Positions 1 through 13,732 are shown, counted from the first letter of the stretch. The stretch is 64,000 nt of DNA from Tunturiibacter empetritectus (GCF_014201375.1 NZ_JACHDZ010000002.1:496001-560000); one strand, 5' to 3'. Notes: a model not told the origin generated them from the letters alone. Made by a program: numbers and translations.

Positions 1-819
1 GCGATTTGCAAGGGAATGATGGATTCCCAAGACGCAGCCCGACACTCACTGCTTTGGGGTAACTCCTCGTCCAAAGAGAATGAAAAGGAAGAAGTGGCTG
101 AGCAACTCTGCCAGCACTACATCTCTCAAAAAGTGTCGGGGGTCTTCTTCGCACCGGTGGAATTCTCTAGTGGACGGTTTCGAGCAAACCATAAGATCGT
201 GGAGACGCTAGATAAAGCCGGGATTCCCGTAGTGCTTCTCGATAGATGCCTTGAGCCGTATCCACGTCGAAGCAAATATGACTTAGTCGGAATCGACAAT
301 CGCCGAACGGCATTCCAAGCCACAGAACATCTGATCCAGGCTGGCGCAAAACGGATTGTCTTCGTCGCAAGGCCGAACTCGGCGCCTACTGTCGACGCAC
401 GTATTGCGGGATTTCGTGACGCCATTGAGGCTCTTGCGCAAACACCAAATCGCGGTGTGGTGAACCTCGGCGACGCATCGGATCAAAAGTTTGTGAAAGC
501 CGTCATGAAAAAAGACCGTCCCGACGCGTTTTTATGCGCCAATGACTTCACGGCAGGCAAGCTAATGCATACCCTTATGTCGATAGGAGTACGGATCCCT
601 GAAGATATCAAGATCGTTGGGATCGACGATGTTAAGTACGCTGGCCTCCTTCCTGTTCCGCTAAGCACACAACGTCAACCCTGCCGAGATATTGGCAGAA
701 TCGCTCTCGCGATTATGCTCGATCGAATCAGCAATCCCGACCTTCCTGCGAGAGATGTACTCCTCGGATGTGAGATGGTCGTACGGCAATCCTGTGGAAC
801 GAATCTTAGCCGCAGTTGA
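1..819 (+). CDS. LacI/GalR-type transcriptional regulator, 5' truncated by window edge
   Basis: The reading frame is open from the first base, so the start and any N-terminal helix-turn-helix lie outside the window. What remains is a periplasmic-binding-protein-like sensor domain of the LacI family. It has the segment GIPVVLLDR, a GIDNRRTAFQATEHLI stretch typical of the first subdomain, DAFLCANDFTAG, and the IPEDIKIVGIDD signature that marks LacI-type effector domains. Such proteins repress or activate sugar genes in response to a sugar ligand. The next genes on the same strand are a TonB receptor, esterases, a sugar kinase and an epimerase, so it probably controls that locus (inference). The DNA-binding domain could equally be GntR-type, because it is not visible. 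Confidence 0.85.
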   Translation, partial: AICKGMMDSQDAARHSLLWGNSSSKENEKEEVAEQLCQHYISQKVSGVFFAPVEFSSGRFRANHKIVETLDKAGIPVVLLDRCLEPYPRRSKYDLVGIDNRRTAFQATEHLIQAGAKRIVFVARPNSAPTVDARIAGFRDAIEALAQTPNRGVVNLGDASDQKFVKAVMKKDRPDAFLCANDFTAGKLMHTLMSIGVRIPEDIKIVGIDDVKYAGLLPVPLSTQRQPCRDIGRIALAIMLDRISNPDLPARDVLLGCEMVVRQSCGTNLSRS

Positions 820-1152
820 GTGTCGCCGTCGCACTCGGACGAACAATCGCGGTGGACTGACGACAGTGAAGCAAATCGATTCGGATCGCTGTGCCCGTGC
901 CGACTCCTCGAATGGGCCCTCAAATCTAGCTCCACATCGATCGATCGAGAACCTGGTCTTCGCAAGTTCCCTAGGGCACTTTTATCGAATACCCTGCATA
1001 ATTTGTTGACAACTACATCCTGAGACACATACAAGTGCCATTGGGAATTGAAGAGCGTTTCTAACCTCTACGATTCCAATCGGCTCCCGCTTTCTCTGCG
1101 CATGACGAGGCAGGATAGCGCGAGCCATGACCGAAAACTTCCAGGAGGCAGT
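820..1152 (+). promoter_or_regulatory. Intergenic region with a possible promoter for the TonB receptor
   Basis: No convincing gene lies in these 333 bases. A TTGACA hexamer at 1006-1011 is followed 18 bp later by TACAAG (1030-1035), which matches the sigma-70 -10 consensus at four of six positions. This is the only promoter-like pair I noticed before the receptor gene. No operator for the LacI-type regulator was recognised. Confidence 0.25.
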
Positions 1153-4100
1153 ATGTACACGATTGTTTGTTCAACGGAGAGTCAGAAGACGGTACGACCA
1201 AGGAAATCAGCTTGGAATAAAACCGTGTCGACCTGCGTTTGGATTGCGCTCCTTGTTATCAGCGGCATGATGAATCCAGATTTTCTAAAGGCACAAACGA
1301 GCTACGGGAGTGTTGTCGGTACCGTTACGGATTCTGCGGGTGCCTTAGTTGCAGGGACGCAAGTTCGTTTGACTAACAAACAAACGAACGCGGAGCAGAC
1401 AGCCGTGACCAGTTCCGCAGGCACGTATACCTTCATCAATTTGAACCCAGGCTCCTATAGCGTCAGTGCGTCACACCCGGGGTTTAAGGCTTCAACGACC
1501 GATCAGGTGGACGTCCAGATTGGCGGAACAACTCGGGCCGATCTGGCCCTGCAGGTGGGAGCGGTGACCGAGTCCGTAACCGTAACTGGTGCCACAGTTG
1601 GTATCCAAGGTGATAACCCGTCATTGGGTGGAGTCATTGAAGGCAGGCAGGTACAAGAGGCGCCTCTAAACGGTCGGAATGTGAATAACCTCCTCGATTT
1701 CGTGCCGGGTGTGGTGCCTGGGGGCGGCACCTCGGGAAGCACCGTGGCGAACGGTGGGACGGGTCAAGTGAGTCCGAATACGCAGGCGATTTCATACGGA
1801 AATTATCAGATCGGGGGGGCGTTCAGCGGACAAAGCCTTTTCTTCATCGACGGCGTCGGGTCCAACATCTCGGAAAACAATGTGAACACGCTCGTGCCAA
1901 CGCAAGATGTGGTCCAAGAGTTCCGAGTATCAACAAATAACGTCAGTGCGGAATTTGGTGGATACGGCGGCGGCGTAGTCGAGATTTCCACCAAGAGCGG
2001 TACGAATCAGTTTCATGGAACTGCATACGAATATTTTCGCAATGATGCGTTAGATGCAAACGACTGGTTCTCCAACAACGCTGGCTTGGGCAAGGTGCCG
2101 CTCCATCAAAATCAGTACGGTGCCAACCTGGGAGGGCCCATTTTGAAGAACAAGCTCTTCTTCTTCTTTAGCTGGGAGCATGAATCCTTAAGTTCCGCTA
2201 CTCCGACTAGTTATGTCATGCCGACGACAGCGGAATTGAACGGCGATTTTTCTCAAGACCCACAGACAATCTATGATCCCACTACCGGGCTGCCGTTCCC
2301 GCATAACAGCATCGCCGGCAGGATCGATCCAGCCGCTTTGAAGATTCTTCAGCTAGAGACGCCGAACCAAGCGAGGGTCAATCAGACGCCTTTCGTCAAC
2401 AACACGTTTGTCTCCGTAGGTGCGGTCGGTGTCCAAACGCAATACAACGCCCGAATCGACGCTACGCTTAGCAAGGATACAGTGTTCGCACGTTACAGCT
2501 TTTGGAACCCGCACAACGAATCAGTGGACCCCTTCGGCAATAAAACGGGCGCAGGTCCTACCGGCAACGATACTCAAGAAGCAGTTCTCGGAGACAATCA
2601 CGTGTTTTCTCCGAAATCGATCGCTGAAGTCCGCTTCTCATATTTGGAGAACTATAACTTCCAAGATCCGTTGAGCAACGGGTTCGACATGTCGACTATC
2701 AACGGTAATTGGGGCGCAATCCCAAGCGTCTCCGGGCTTAGCGACTACTCTCTTCCCGCACTTGCGATTCAAGGATATGGTGTAGGCCCGAACCTTTCAC
2801 AATTGCATTGGAACAATAATGTCTGGGCTGTCAGCGGCAGTTTTACGAAGATTTTGGGAAAACATAGCATCAAGTCTGGCGGCAACTGGCGGCAAGTCCT
2901 CTGGGAGGCCTATCCAGGCAGCGGGGGAGTTACGGTAACCTCGCTGCCCGGCTTCACCGCGAGCCCAAACGTACCCGGGTCTGGAAATGCTCTTGCTTCG
3001 TTCCTGCTTGGAATTCCTTCGCAGACAAGCGTCACAGTGACGACTACCACTCACGCCTTTTTGCACAACTATGGCCTCTTCGTCGAGGACACTTATCAGA
3101 CCACACCCAAATTAACGGTCACTGCTGGACTTCGCTGGGAACAGCCAGGCGCATTTTCGGAAGAGCACGATATCGATGCGGTCTTCCTTCCCAGGGCGCC
3201 CCTTACCATCGGAGGCATTAGTTCCTATACCAATCCGCTTGGCACTTCTGTACCTCTTCTGGGCTCGGCGGCATTGGTAAATTCACAACTCTATCCTTCT
3301 CGCAGGGAAGAATCGCTGCACTGGAAGACGTTCTCTCCGCGTGTGGGATTCGCATATCGCTTTGACTCAAACAGTGTCATTCGTGCGGGCTACGGCATTT
3401 CCTTCTTCCCGGCGGTTCTAGATCAAGACGGCCCCCAGTTGAGTTCGCTGACCCGGTCGGCAACCAACAACGTAAACTCGATTGGCGGAACAGTTGGAGC
3501 CAGTGTTGGTAATCCATTTCCAACCGGGATCACGCCTGCGCTCGGTCATTCTCAACAAGCCGTGGACAACCTTCTTGGAAGTGGGGTATGGGCACGAGTC
3601 CCGGATCAGCCGCTCGGCTATTCACAACAATGGAACTTGGCGGTCGAGCGCGCATTCGGCAGCAGCACCGTGGCAAGTCTCGCCTATGCGGGATCTAAAG
3701 GAACACATCTGATCATTGCCTCGCCCTATACGGGTTCTGGTCTGCAACTCAACCAGATTCCTGATCAGTACCTGTCGATGGGTAGTGATCTGCTGACTCC
3801 GGTTGCGAACCCGTTCTATGGAGCTCTTCCCGCAGGATCTGCGTCTGGCGGTCCAACTATCCTCAAGGGCAGACTCCTGATGCCGTATCCTCAGTATCCG
3901 CTCGGCGTCCTGCAGCAGGACGCACGAATCGCAGCTTCCAACTACAACTCGCTCCAGGCATATCTAACAAAGCGGTTCAGCCACGGCGGCATCGTTCAAG
4001 CCGCATACACGTGGGCGAAGCTGCTTAGCGATACCGATAACACGAGCGCATTCCTCGATGGTCAAGGAGGTACAGGGCTCGTTCAGGATCTTTATAACCT

Positions 4101-4719
4101 TAAGGCTGAAAAATCCGTGAGCCAGCAGGACACAAGACATAACTTTGTTGTCAATTACGGACTCGATCTCCCCTTCGGACATGAGCAGATGTACCTCTCG
4201 CACATCAATGCCGTGACAAACGCCGTCATTGGCGGTTGGCGCGTCAACGGAATCACAACTCTCCGGAGCGGAGTTCCGATTGCCCTCACCGCGAATCCCA
4301 ATACGCTTGCGCAAGACTTTGGAGGCGGTACTCCGGGTTTCGGGGTAGGTAGTGGAATTATTCGCCCAGACTACACTCCAGGGTGCAACAAAAGCATCTC
4401 CGGCGATCGCTCTATCCGAGCTAAGCAGTGGTTCAACACAAGCTGCTTCACGGAGCCTGGACCCTTTGCCTATGGCAATGAACCCAGGGTTGACTCACAC
4501 CTAAGAGCTGCCGGCGTGGTTAACTTCGATTTCTCGGCAAACAAGTCCTTCAACATAACTGAGAGAGCTCGGCTGAAGTTCAGCGCTGAAATCTTCGACC
4601 TCTTCAATCACCCTCAATTCGCCGAGCCGGGAGTGGGTCTAGGTCCCAGTTTCGGTGTTGTGAACCATCAAGCAAGTCTTCCTCGCACAGTTCAGCTCGC
4701 GTTGCGCTTCACATACTAG
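1153..4719 (+). CDS. TonB-dependent receptor with carboxypeptidase-regulatory-like domain (Oar-like)
   Basis: Large outer-membrane beta-barrel protein of 1188 residues. The ATG at 1153 is preceded by AGGAGG at 1142-1147 and is followed by a basic segment, a hydrophobic stretch and the cleavage-like end LKAQ. The frame stays open further upstream, but only with a TTG start and no signal peptide in the right place. After the signal comes a carboxypeptidase-regulatory-like beta-sandwich (GSVVGTVTDSAGALV), a plug with PLNGRNVNNLLDFVPGV, and a long barrel ending in aromatic FTY. These receptors import large ligands, often polysaccharide fragments, using TonB energy. The neighbouring esterases and sugar enzymes suggest an acetylated or esterified plant glycan, but the ligand cannot be read from the sequence. 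Confidence 0.9.
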   Translation: MYTIVCSTESQKTVRPRKSAWNKTVSTCVWIALLVISGMMNPDFLKAQTSYGSVVGTVTDSAGALVAGTQVRLTNKQTNAEQTAVTSSAGTYTFINLNPGSYSVSASHPGFKASTTDQVDVQIGGTTRADLALQVGAVTESVTVTGATVGIQGDNPSLGGVIEGRQVQEAPLNGRNVNNLLDFVPGVVPGGGTSGSTVANGGTGQVSPNTQAISYGNYQIGGAFSGQSLFFIDGVGSNISENNVNTLVPTQDVVQEFRVSTNNVSAEFGGYGGGVVEISTKSGTNQFHGTAYEYFRNDALDANDWFSNNAGLGKVPLHQNQYGANLGGPILKNKLFFFFSWEHESLSSATPTSYVMPTTAELNGDFSQDPQTIYDPTTGLPFPHNSIAGRIDPAALKILQLETPNQARVNQTPFVNNTFVSVGAVGVQTQYNARIDATLSKDTVFARYSFWNPHNESVDPFGNKTGAGPTGNDTQEAVLGDNHVFSPKSIAEVRFSYLENYNFQDPLSNGFDMSTINGNWGAIPSVSGLSDYSLPALAIQGYGVGPNLSQLHWNNNVWAVSGSFTKILGKHSIKSGGNWRQVLWEAYPGSGGVTVTSLPGFTASPNVPGSGNALASFLLGIPSQTSVTVTTTTHAFLHNYGLFVEDTYQTTPKLTVTAGLRWEQPGAFSEEHDIDAVFLPRAPLTIGGISSYTNPLGTSVPLLGSAALVNSQLYPSRREESLHWKTFSPRVGFAYRFDSNSVIRAGYGISFFPAVLDQDGPQLSSLTRSATNNVNSIGGTVGASVGNPFPTGITPALGHSQQAVDNLLGSGVWARVPDQPLGYSQQWNLAVERAFGSSTVASLAYAGSKGTHLIIASPYTGSGLQLNQIPDQYLSMGSDLLTPVANPFYGALPAGSASGGPTILKGRLLMPYPQYPLGVLQQDARIAASNYNSLQAYLTKRFSHGGIVQAAYTWAKLLSDTDNTSAFLDGQGGTGLVQDLYNLKAEKSVSQQDTRHNFVVNYGLDLPFGHEQMYLSHINAVTNAVIGGWRVNGITTLRSGVPIALTANPNTLAQDFGGGTPGFGVGSGIIRPDYTPGCNKSISGDRSIRAKQWFNTSCFTEPGPFAYGNEPRVDSHLRAAGVVNFDFSANKSFNITERARLKFSAEIFDLFNHPQFAEPGVGLGPSFGVVNHQASLPRTVQLALRFTY

Positions 4720-4748
4720 AATGATCCACCCGTCGTAGGGTCAACGAT

Positions 4749-4777
4749 GCGACGCACCGCATAACCGGGTGCGTCGC
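4749..4777 (+). terminator. Terminator-like hairpin after the TonB receptor
   Basis: GCGACGCACC (4749-4758) pairs perfectly with GGTGCGTCGC (4768-4777) across a 9-base loop. It lies 30 bp after the receptor stop codon and 41 bp before the esterase start. There is no strong T-run after it, so it may be an attenuating or mRNA-stabilising hairpin rather than a classical terminator. Confidence 0.5.
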
Positions 4778-4818
4778 CACAAAACGGGTTCGTCCCTGGA
4801 AACAATTGAGAGAATCTG

Positions 4819-5898
4819 ATGACTTTTCGAAGAACTTTTGCTCTCGCCCTCATGTTCCCTTGCGTCTTTGCAGTCGGTACAAAGCTCTCAGCACAAGCTG
4901 CGTCTCAGCCGGCGTCAAACGTCATCATTGACTCAGACGGTGCCGTGCAAATTCACAGCTACACTGTGCCCCTTTCGAGTTTTCTCAGTCCCGAAGCTAA
5001 AACTTACGTCACCGATCATATGAGAGATATGCAGAATCCCGAGCTTCTGACGCAGGATCAGGGAGTGCCTCGTTTCATGAAACGCTATATTGAGCGAGAT
5101 GAGGCGATCTTTGCCGTCGACCGCAAGGAAGCTTTTCTCGGAGGCGTGCATACCTACACATACGCGCCCCGTTCTGGCATCTCTGAAAGAAACAAAGCAC
5201 GTGTCCTGATTAACCTCCACGGAGGTGGGTTTACCGGTTGCTGGCCCGGCTGTGCTGAACTCGAGTCGATACCGATCTCTGCGCTCATGAAGATCAAAGT
5301 TATTACGGTGGATTACCGCGAGGGTCCGGATAACAAGTTTCCCGCCGCCAGCGAAGATGTGGCAAGCGTCTACCGCGAGTTGCTGAAGATTTACAAGCCG
5401 CAAGACGTCGGCATCTACGGCTGCTCGGCAGGTGGCATGTTGACCGCCATGTCTCTGGCGTGGTTTCAAACGCATGGCCTGCCGACCCCGGGAGCGGTCG
5501 GAATCTACTGTGCGTCCGCAGGTGCATTCGGCGGAGACGCTACCTATATAGCATTTCCTTTCGGAGAGGGACGGATGCCTCCAGCTCACCCTCCCGCTCA
5601 ATCGCAGCTTGGATATTTCAGCGGGACGGACAGGAATGATCCTCTCGTCTCGCCAATGAATTCTCCCGAGACGATCGCAAAGTTTCCGCCTACTTTGTTG
5701 ATTACAGGCACTAGAGACTTCGCGATGAGCGGAACGATCCACACTGACACTGAATTATCAAAGCGCGGTGTAAAAACGGAGCTTCACGTTTGGGATGGCC
5801 TCTTTCACGGTTTTTTCTATAACGCCGAGGTGCCTGAGTCACGGGATGCTTTTCAGGTAATGATCAACTTCTTCGACCGAAATCTTGGGACGAAGTAG
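4819..5898 (+). CDS. Secreted alpha/beta-hydrolase esterase (hormone-sensitive-lipase-like)
   Basis: 359 residues with an N-terminal signal peptide ending near KLSAQA. The oxyanion-hole motif HGGGF is at residues 134-138, and the nucleophile elbow GCSAGG at 201-206 puts the catalytic serine at 203. Asp300 (in LLITGTRD) and His330 (in GLFHGFF) complete a plausible triad. This is the alpha/beta-hydrolase fold-3 (acetyl-esterase/HSL) layout. It probably removes acyl groups from a carbohydrate or small ester in the periplasm or outside the cell. It lies between the TonB receptor and two more ester hydrolases on the same strand, which supports a joint role in de-esterifying a polymer. The exact substrate is unknown. 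Confidence 0.85.
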   Translation: MTFRRTFALALMFPCVFAVGTKLSAQAASQPASNVIIDSDGAVQIHSYTVPLSSFLSPEAKTYVTDHMRDMQNPELLTQDQGVPRFMKRYIERDEAIFAVDRKEAFLGGVHTYTYAPRSGISERNKARVLINLHGGGFTGCWPGCAELESIPISALMKIKVITVDYREGPDNKFPAASEDVASVYRELLKIYKPQDVGIYGCSAGGMLTAMSLAWFQTHGLPTPGAVGIYCASAGAFGGDATYIAFPFGEGRMPPAHPPAQSQLGYFSGTDRNDPLVSPMNSPETIAKFPPTLLITGTRDFAMSGTIHTDTELSKRGVKTELHVWDGLFHGFFYNAEVPESRDAFQVMINFFDRNLGTK

Positions 5899-6080
5899 TT
5901 CTGACCTGTGCCACCGAAGATCACCGGCGAGGTTGCGCGATTCTAAGTCCCACACAAAGGAGACGTGCGATGCGAATAGCGCGATGTGCCTGTCGGTCTC
6001 AGAATCATCCCTGAAGACCAACCTGACCGACGTCTAATACGATCCCAGTGAATCTCAGCCTAGAAAGTGACAAAGCAAAG

Positions 6081-9522
<3,442 letters not shown>

Positions 9523-9606
9523 CGATGCCGCCCGCAGGCGGTTGCAATCGAGATTTAATAAAATTATTCGTTTCAGACGACCATATTTCGAGCCTATCGC
9601 GCTTCA

Positions 9607-9620
9607 CCTAATTATTAGGA
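9607..9620 (+). promoter_or_regulatory. Palindrome overlapping the epimerase ribosome-binding site
   Basis: CCTAATTATTAGG at 9607-9619 is a perfect 13-base palindrome whose right arm contains the first bases of the Shine-Dalgarno sequence AGGAGA, eight bases before the ATG at 9628. It could be an operator or a weak structure masking the ribosome site. The surrounding 105-bp gap is unusually AT-rich for this window. Confidence 0.3.
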
Positions 9621-9627
9621 GACAGAA

Positions 9628-10512
9628 ATGAAATTGGGAATTAGCATCTTTGCCTGGACATCTACAGTGTCTAACTCGCACATAGATCTCATATCCCAGA
9701 TTCGCGATCTCGGCTTTTCAGTGTGCGAGGTTCCCATGTTGGCACCGACGATGCTTCCTTCCCGATCTTTGCGCAATGCATTTGAGGAGAGCGGTATTGA
9801 ATGCACCGTCTGTTCCATTCTTCCGCAGAATGTGAACCCCATAAGTCCAGATGCGGCGGAACGCAAAAAATCTATCCATCATCTGCACAAGTGTGTCGAA
9901 GTTGCAGCTGAGATGGGGGCGCGACTTATCGGAGGTCCCTTATTTGCTCCTATTGGCTACCTTCCCGGTCACCGGCCTACCGAAGACGAAGTGACGTGGG
10001 CTACGGAATGTTTTCAGTCCATAAGTGGGCTGCTCGACCAGTATCAGATGACCTTAGCTCTTGAACCGGTAAACCGTTCAGAGAGTCTGTTTTTAAGAAC
10101 CGTTTCGGATGCGCGCAAGCTCTGCCGAGCGATAAATCATCCTCGTGTCGGAATCGCAATCGACACTTTCCACGCCAACATTGAAGAAAAAAGTATCCCC
10201 GAAGCGATCATCTCCGCAGGAGCCGATCTCAGACATGTTCATATGAGCGAGAATGATCGCGGAGTGTTGGGAAGTGGCAACATAGACTTCCCAAACGTCA
10301 TAGACTCCTTGACCAAGATCAACTATGAGGGTGTTTTGATTGTTGAGGGTTTTGGCTATTCTCCATCAGAACCCAATGCCCCGGGATATCTACTGGCGGA
10401 TAAGACCACCTCTCCGATCGATCTAGCAAAAGGAAGTCTGAACTATCTCCGGAATATCCTCACTCAGCACGAGCTCGAAAACCAAATGATTAAGCAAACG
10501 TCAGCCGGATGA
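9628..10512 (+). CDS. Sugar epimerase/isomerase, xylose-isomerase-like TIM barrel
   Basis: 294 residues, ATG with a strong AGGAGA upstream. The protein is an AP-endonuclease-2/xylose-isomerase-like TIM barrel of the D-tagatose 3-epimerase/D-psicose 3-epimerase group. It shows LALEPVNR with a metal-binding Glu, GIAIDTFHANIEE with Asp and His ligands, HVHMSENDRG, and a C-terminal Glu in GVLIVEGFG. These metal-dependent enzymes epimerise or isomerise free ketoses in the cytoplasm. It follows the PfkB kinase by 105 bp on the same strand, consistent with an epimerise-then-phosphorylate route. The precise sugar is not readable. Confidence 0.8.
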   Translation: MKLGISIFAWTSTVSNSHIDLISQIRDLGFSVCEVPMLAPTMLPSRSLRNAFEESGIECTVCSILPQNVNPISPDAAERKKSIHHLHKCVEVAAEMGARLIGGPLFAPIGYLPGHRPTEDEVTWATECFQSISGLLDQYQMTLALEPVNRSESLFLRTVSDARKLCRAINHPRVGIAIDTFHANIEEKSIPEAIISAGADLRHVHMSENDRGVLGSGNIDFPNVIDSLTKINYEGVLIVEGFGYSPSEPNAPGYLLADKTTSPIDLAKGSLNYLRNILTQHELENQMIKQTSAG

Positions 10513-10607
10513 GGCAACATCCCCACCAACACCACTTTTACCTCAATGGGTCAGACATCGTGACTAGCTTTTGTTTTAGCGACCATTGTTCTCCGTCAAT
10601 AGCATCC

Positions 10608-11059
10608 TCAGAATTTCGCGACGAGACTGATACCAGCAACCAGTAGGAAAGCGCCTACGATGCGGGCCGTGTTCAGTGGTGAGATTGCATTCTGAACCAG
10701 CCGAAATGATCGATCAGCAGCGAGGTAATCAGCGCAGCGGTCACAGTAAGTCCAACAAACGTCCCCGCACCCACTTTGTTCACTAGCGTGAGGCCAGCAT
10801 AGACCTGTACTGCTCCTACCAAGCCACCGACGACTGCCCACCAGGGCAATTCCGCTAAGGCCCTCTGAGTAGGCAGCGGGTGCGGATGGATCAACGATGC
10901 ATTAGCGAAAAAGAACGTTATAAGCGCAAATGATATGGCCGAAGCAAGCCACGGGTTCACGACATGCTTGTTGAGCTGACCGTTCATGGCCGCTCCGCAA
11001 CTCTGTAGCGCACCTCCGATCATGATGAATGGGATGAACCATCCCGCATTGGCATTCAT
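10608..11059 (-). pseudogene. YdcZ/DUF606-type DMT-family transporter, frameshifted
   Basis: The start is an ATG at 11059 with GAGGAG just upstream. The first roughly 120 codons encode the hydrophobic YdcZ-like protein (MNANAGWFIPFIMIGGALQS onward, four or five membrane segments). After LLIDHFGWF the frame shifts near 10695, and the original C-terminus (QNAISPLNTARIVG, then AGISLVAKF) continues in another frame to 10608. Restoring one C (TTC to TTCC) rejoins the protein exactly, so the lesion is a single-base deletion. The family consists of small membrane proteins of uncertain substrate. It begins 17 bp after the arsB-like fragment, which suggests the two formed an operon before decay. Confidence 0.75.
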
Positions 11060-11076
11060 AAGACTCTCCTCTGTGT

Positions 11077-11609
11077 TTATTGTTGTCCGACTAGCATGCT
11101 CATCAAGATCGCTCCGCTGAGTGCGGCAAAGAGCGCCACAGGCACTGCGACTGCACCTACTCTCAAGAATTTCCAGAAACTCGCGTCGAGTTTTTCCCCG
11201 CCGGCGTCTTCGCCTGAGTCCTTGCGAAGTGCAAGCAGCCACAGAATCGTAGCCAGCGAACCGATGACGGAGAGATTTGGTCCGAGGTCCACACCGATCA
11301 GAACGGCATTCGCCATCAGGCCCTTCGTATGGGCGGCTTGAATTGTGCCGCCCGCTATCAAACCCAAGGGAAGATTGTTCACGATGTTGTTCGCCACGCC
11401 TACGACGAACCCGACAACAAGCGCACCAACGTTCTGGCCCAGATGTGATGCCCAGCGAGCCACTGTTGTGTCAGGTTCAAAGCCCCCCGACTCTCAACAG
11501 CATCGACCATGACAACCAGGCCAGCCGCAAGCAGAAGCGTCGACCAACTAATCTCGCGAGCAAGCTTGGGGAGTGATCGTCTGTCGGTGAGTGCATTGGC
11601 GATTTTGCG
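11077..11609 (-). pseudogene. ArsB-like arsenite/anion efflux permease, C-terminal remnant
   Basis: Only the last third of an ArsB/ArsB-NhaD-type permease remains. The conserved segments VVGVANNIVNNLP, then GVDLGPNLSV and GSLATILWL are clear. In a full ArsB these are near the C-terminus of about 430 residues. Upstream, the membrane segment REISWSTLLLAAGLVVMVDA is in another frame, so there is a frameshift near 11463, and an in-frame stop at 11610-11612 closes the frame. The N-terminal two thirds are absent. Known ArsB exports arsenite; this copy cannot work. Confidence 0.75.
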
Positions 11610-11667
11610 TCAACTGACAAATACTTGCTCAAACTTCAGGTTTACCGGCAACTGCCTACAATTCAGG

Positions 11668-13732
11668 CTACTCCGCGCGTAGGGCCTCCACAGGATCAAC
11701 CGAAGCAGCGCGTCGCGCGGGGAGGTAGCTTGCAAGCAGCGCAGAAACCGCGAGCACTCCGGCCACTCCTGCAAGTACGCCTGCATCCCATGGTTGCGTG
11801 CCGAACAGGAGCTTGCGCATCAGGCTCGCCGTCGCGACTGAACAGATGAGGCCTGCAAGAATGCCCATCCCTGTCAGCCTTCTCGCCTCTTTTAGAATCA
11901 GTTGGTAGACAGAGCTGCGCTGCGCGCCGAGTGCCAAGCGCACACCAATCTCCCGTGTTCGCCGGCTCACTGAGTACGCAATCACGCCATACAGGCCAAC
12001 CACTCCCAGCAGCAGAGCCATCGCCGCGAATCCACCTACAAGCCATGCGGAGGAGCGATGGAGGTATGACGACTGTGAGCGATTGATCCGGTCCTCCATC
12101 GTCTCCGCGTTGAAGGTCAGAATATCGGGATCGATCCCATGGACTGTCCCCTCCAGTGACTTCAACAGCTCCTGCGGGGCCTGGGCCGTCCTGACAATCA
12201 CGAAAAATGAATTATCAGGTTCCTGGGTGAAAGGCGTATACAGTACCGGCTGGACCTCTGCATCCAACGGCCCTTCTTTGATGTCGTCTACGACGCCTAC
12301 TATCTCTATCGCTGGTTGCGTGGCGTCATACCGTATCTGTTTGCCATCGGATCTTCTCCGGAAAAATACTTTCGCGCGAACGACTGGTTGACGATCATGA
12401 CACGAGGCTTCGAGGCATCGTCTGTCTCACTGAAGTATCGTCCCCGCGACAGCCGCGCGTACATCGTACTGAAGTAGCCTCCGCTCACCCGGCGGCTGCT
12501 CGATTCGTTGCTGCTCCCATGTTGAGGCCTCCCGATAATCTCGAATATCGTATTTCCCTCGGCGACGTTGGCTACGGAAATTTGATGCGCCACAGCCACT
12601 GATTGCACTCCCGGCAGACGGCCGCTCTCCTCCATGACACGTCGTGCCAGCGCAACGAGGAGTTCGTCCTTTGCGTAGCCTTAGTGGGGCGCCGCTAATC
12701 TCATCATCGCCAAATGTTCCGGCTGAAGACCGATATCGGTGTGCAGCAGTCGATAGAAGCTCTTGCCCAGCAACCCCGCCCCCACCAGCAACACCATTGC
12801 GGTACATAATTCGAGCATCACAAGATTCGCTCCAAGATGCCTCCACACTGCCCTGACACTGGAGCGACCGCCTTCCGTCAGTCCTTCACGAAGATCGGTC
12901 CGAGACAGGCGAAGAACAGGCGTGATCGAAAACAGAATCGCCATCGCTAGACCGACGACCGCCGCAAAACCTATCACATGCAGGCTCAGCCCCAGTCCTC
13001 TTAGGTAAGGCATATCCATCTGCATATTTACGGGCACAAGAAGAGTCAACCGCTGGATCGCCCATAAGCGGCACACACCCCGATAGAACTCCCTGCCGCG
13101 GCAAGCATGACTCCTTCCGTCACAAACTGCCGGATCAGTCGCATGCGCGACGCACCAAGGGCTCCGCGAACAGCGATCTCATGCCGTCGATTTTCTGAAC
13201 GAACCAGCATGAGGCCGGAGACGTTCACGCATGCGATCAGCAACAACAGCAGAGCCCCGCTCAACAACAGCAACAGGATCGGACGCAGGCTCCCCACAAT
13301 CACTTCGGTCAGCGGCAAGACTGTCGCCCCCCGTCCCTGATCGGAGTCCGGATACTGTTTCGCCAACTGCTGCGCGATCGAGCTCATCTCAGAGGATGCC
13401 ATCTCCAGCGTGACCCGATCGTTCAGCCGTGCGATAGACGAAAGTCCGTGGCTTCCACGATTGTTGGGATCGGAGGACTCACAAAGAGGCGTCCAAAACT
13501 CCGCCGAACCCGCGGGCGCGAAGTGAAAATCCGGAGGAAGCACACCGATAATGACGTTCGACACACCGTCAAGCGTGACGACCTGACCCAACACATCGTG
13601 CCGTTTACCGTACCTGTTCTGCCATGTGGCATAGCTCAGAATGACAGTGCGCGGCGCGCTCGGAGTATCCTCACCAGCACGAAAATCACGGCCAACAATG
13701 GGAGCCACTCCCAGGGCTTGCGCGCTTGAATT
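11668..13732 (-). pseudogene. ADOP/MacB-type FtsX-domain permease, truncated and multiply broken
   Basis: About 690 codons of an ABC-type permease with two FtsX domains and a MacB-like periplasmic domain are recognisable in three frames. Visible pieces include ILLLLLSGALLLLLIACVNV with the adjacent NRRHEIAVRGALGASR, and at the C-terminus RRTREIGVRLALGAQ and LPARRAASVDPVEALR. The coupling-helix signature occurs twice, as expected for the acidobacterial duplicated orphan permeases. Lesions: the N-terminal portion is missing before VAPIVGRDF; a base is missing in TAT(T)GG near 13055; there is an in-frame TAA at 12681-12683; another base is missing near 12325. It is not functional. The family's role is unclear, probably envelope transport. 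Confidence 0.8.

Noticed and set aside
4933-5742. A 269-codon frame opposite the first esterase
   Set aside because: No motifs and fully covered by a gene with a complete catalytic triad.
5970-6014. A 14-codon frame with a good ribosome site (AAAGGAGA) before the SGNH hydrolase
   Set aside because: Too short to support; it could be a leader peptide, but nothing shows translation or a regulatory structure.
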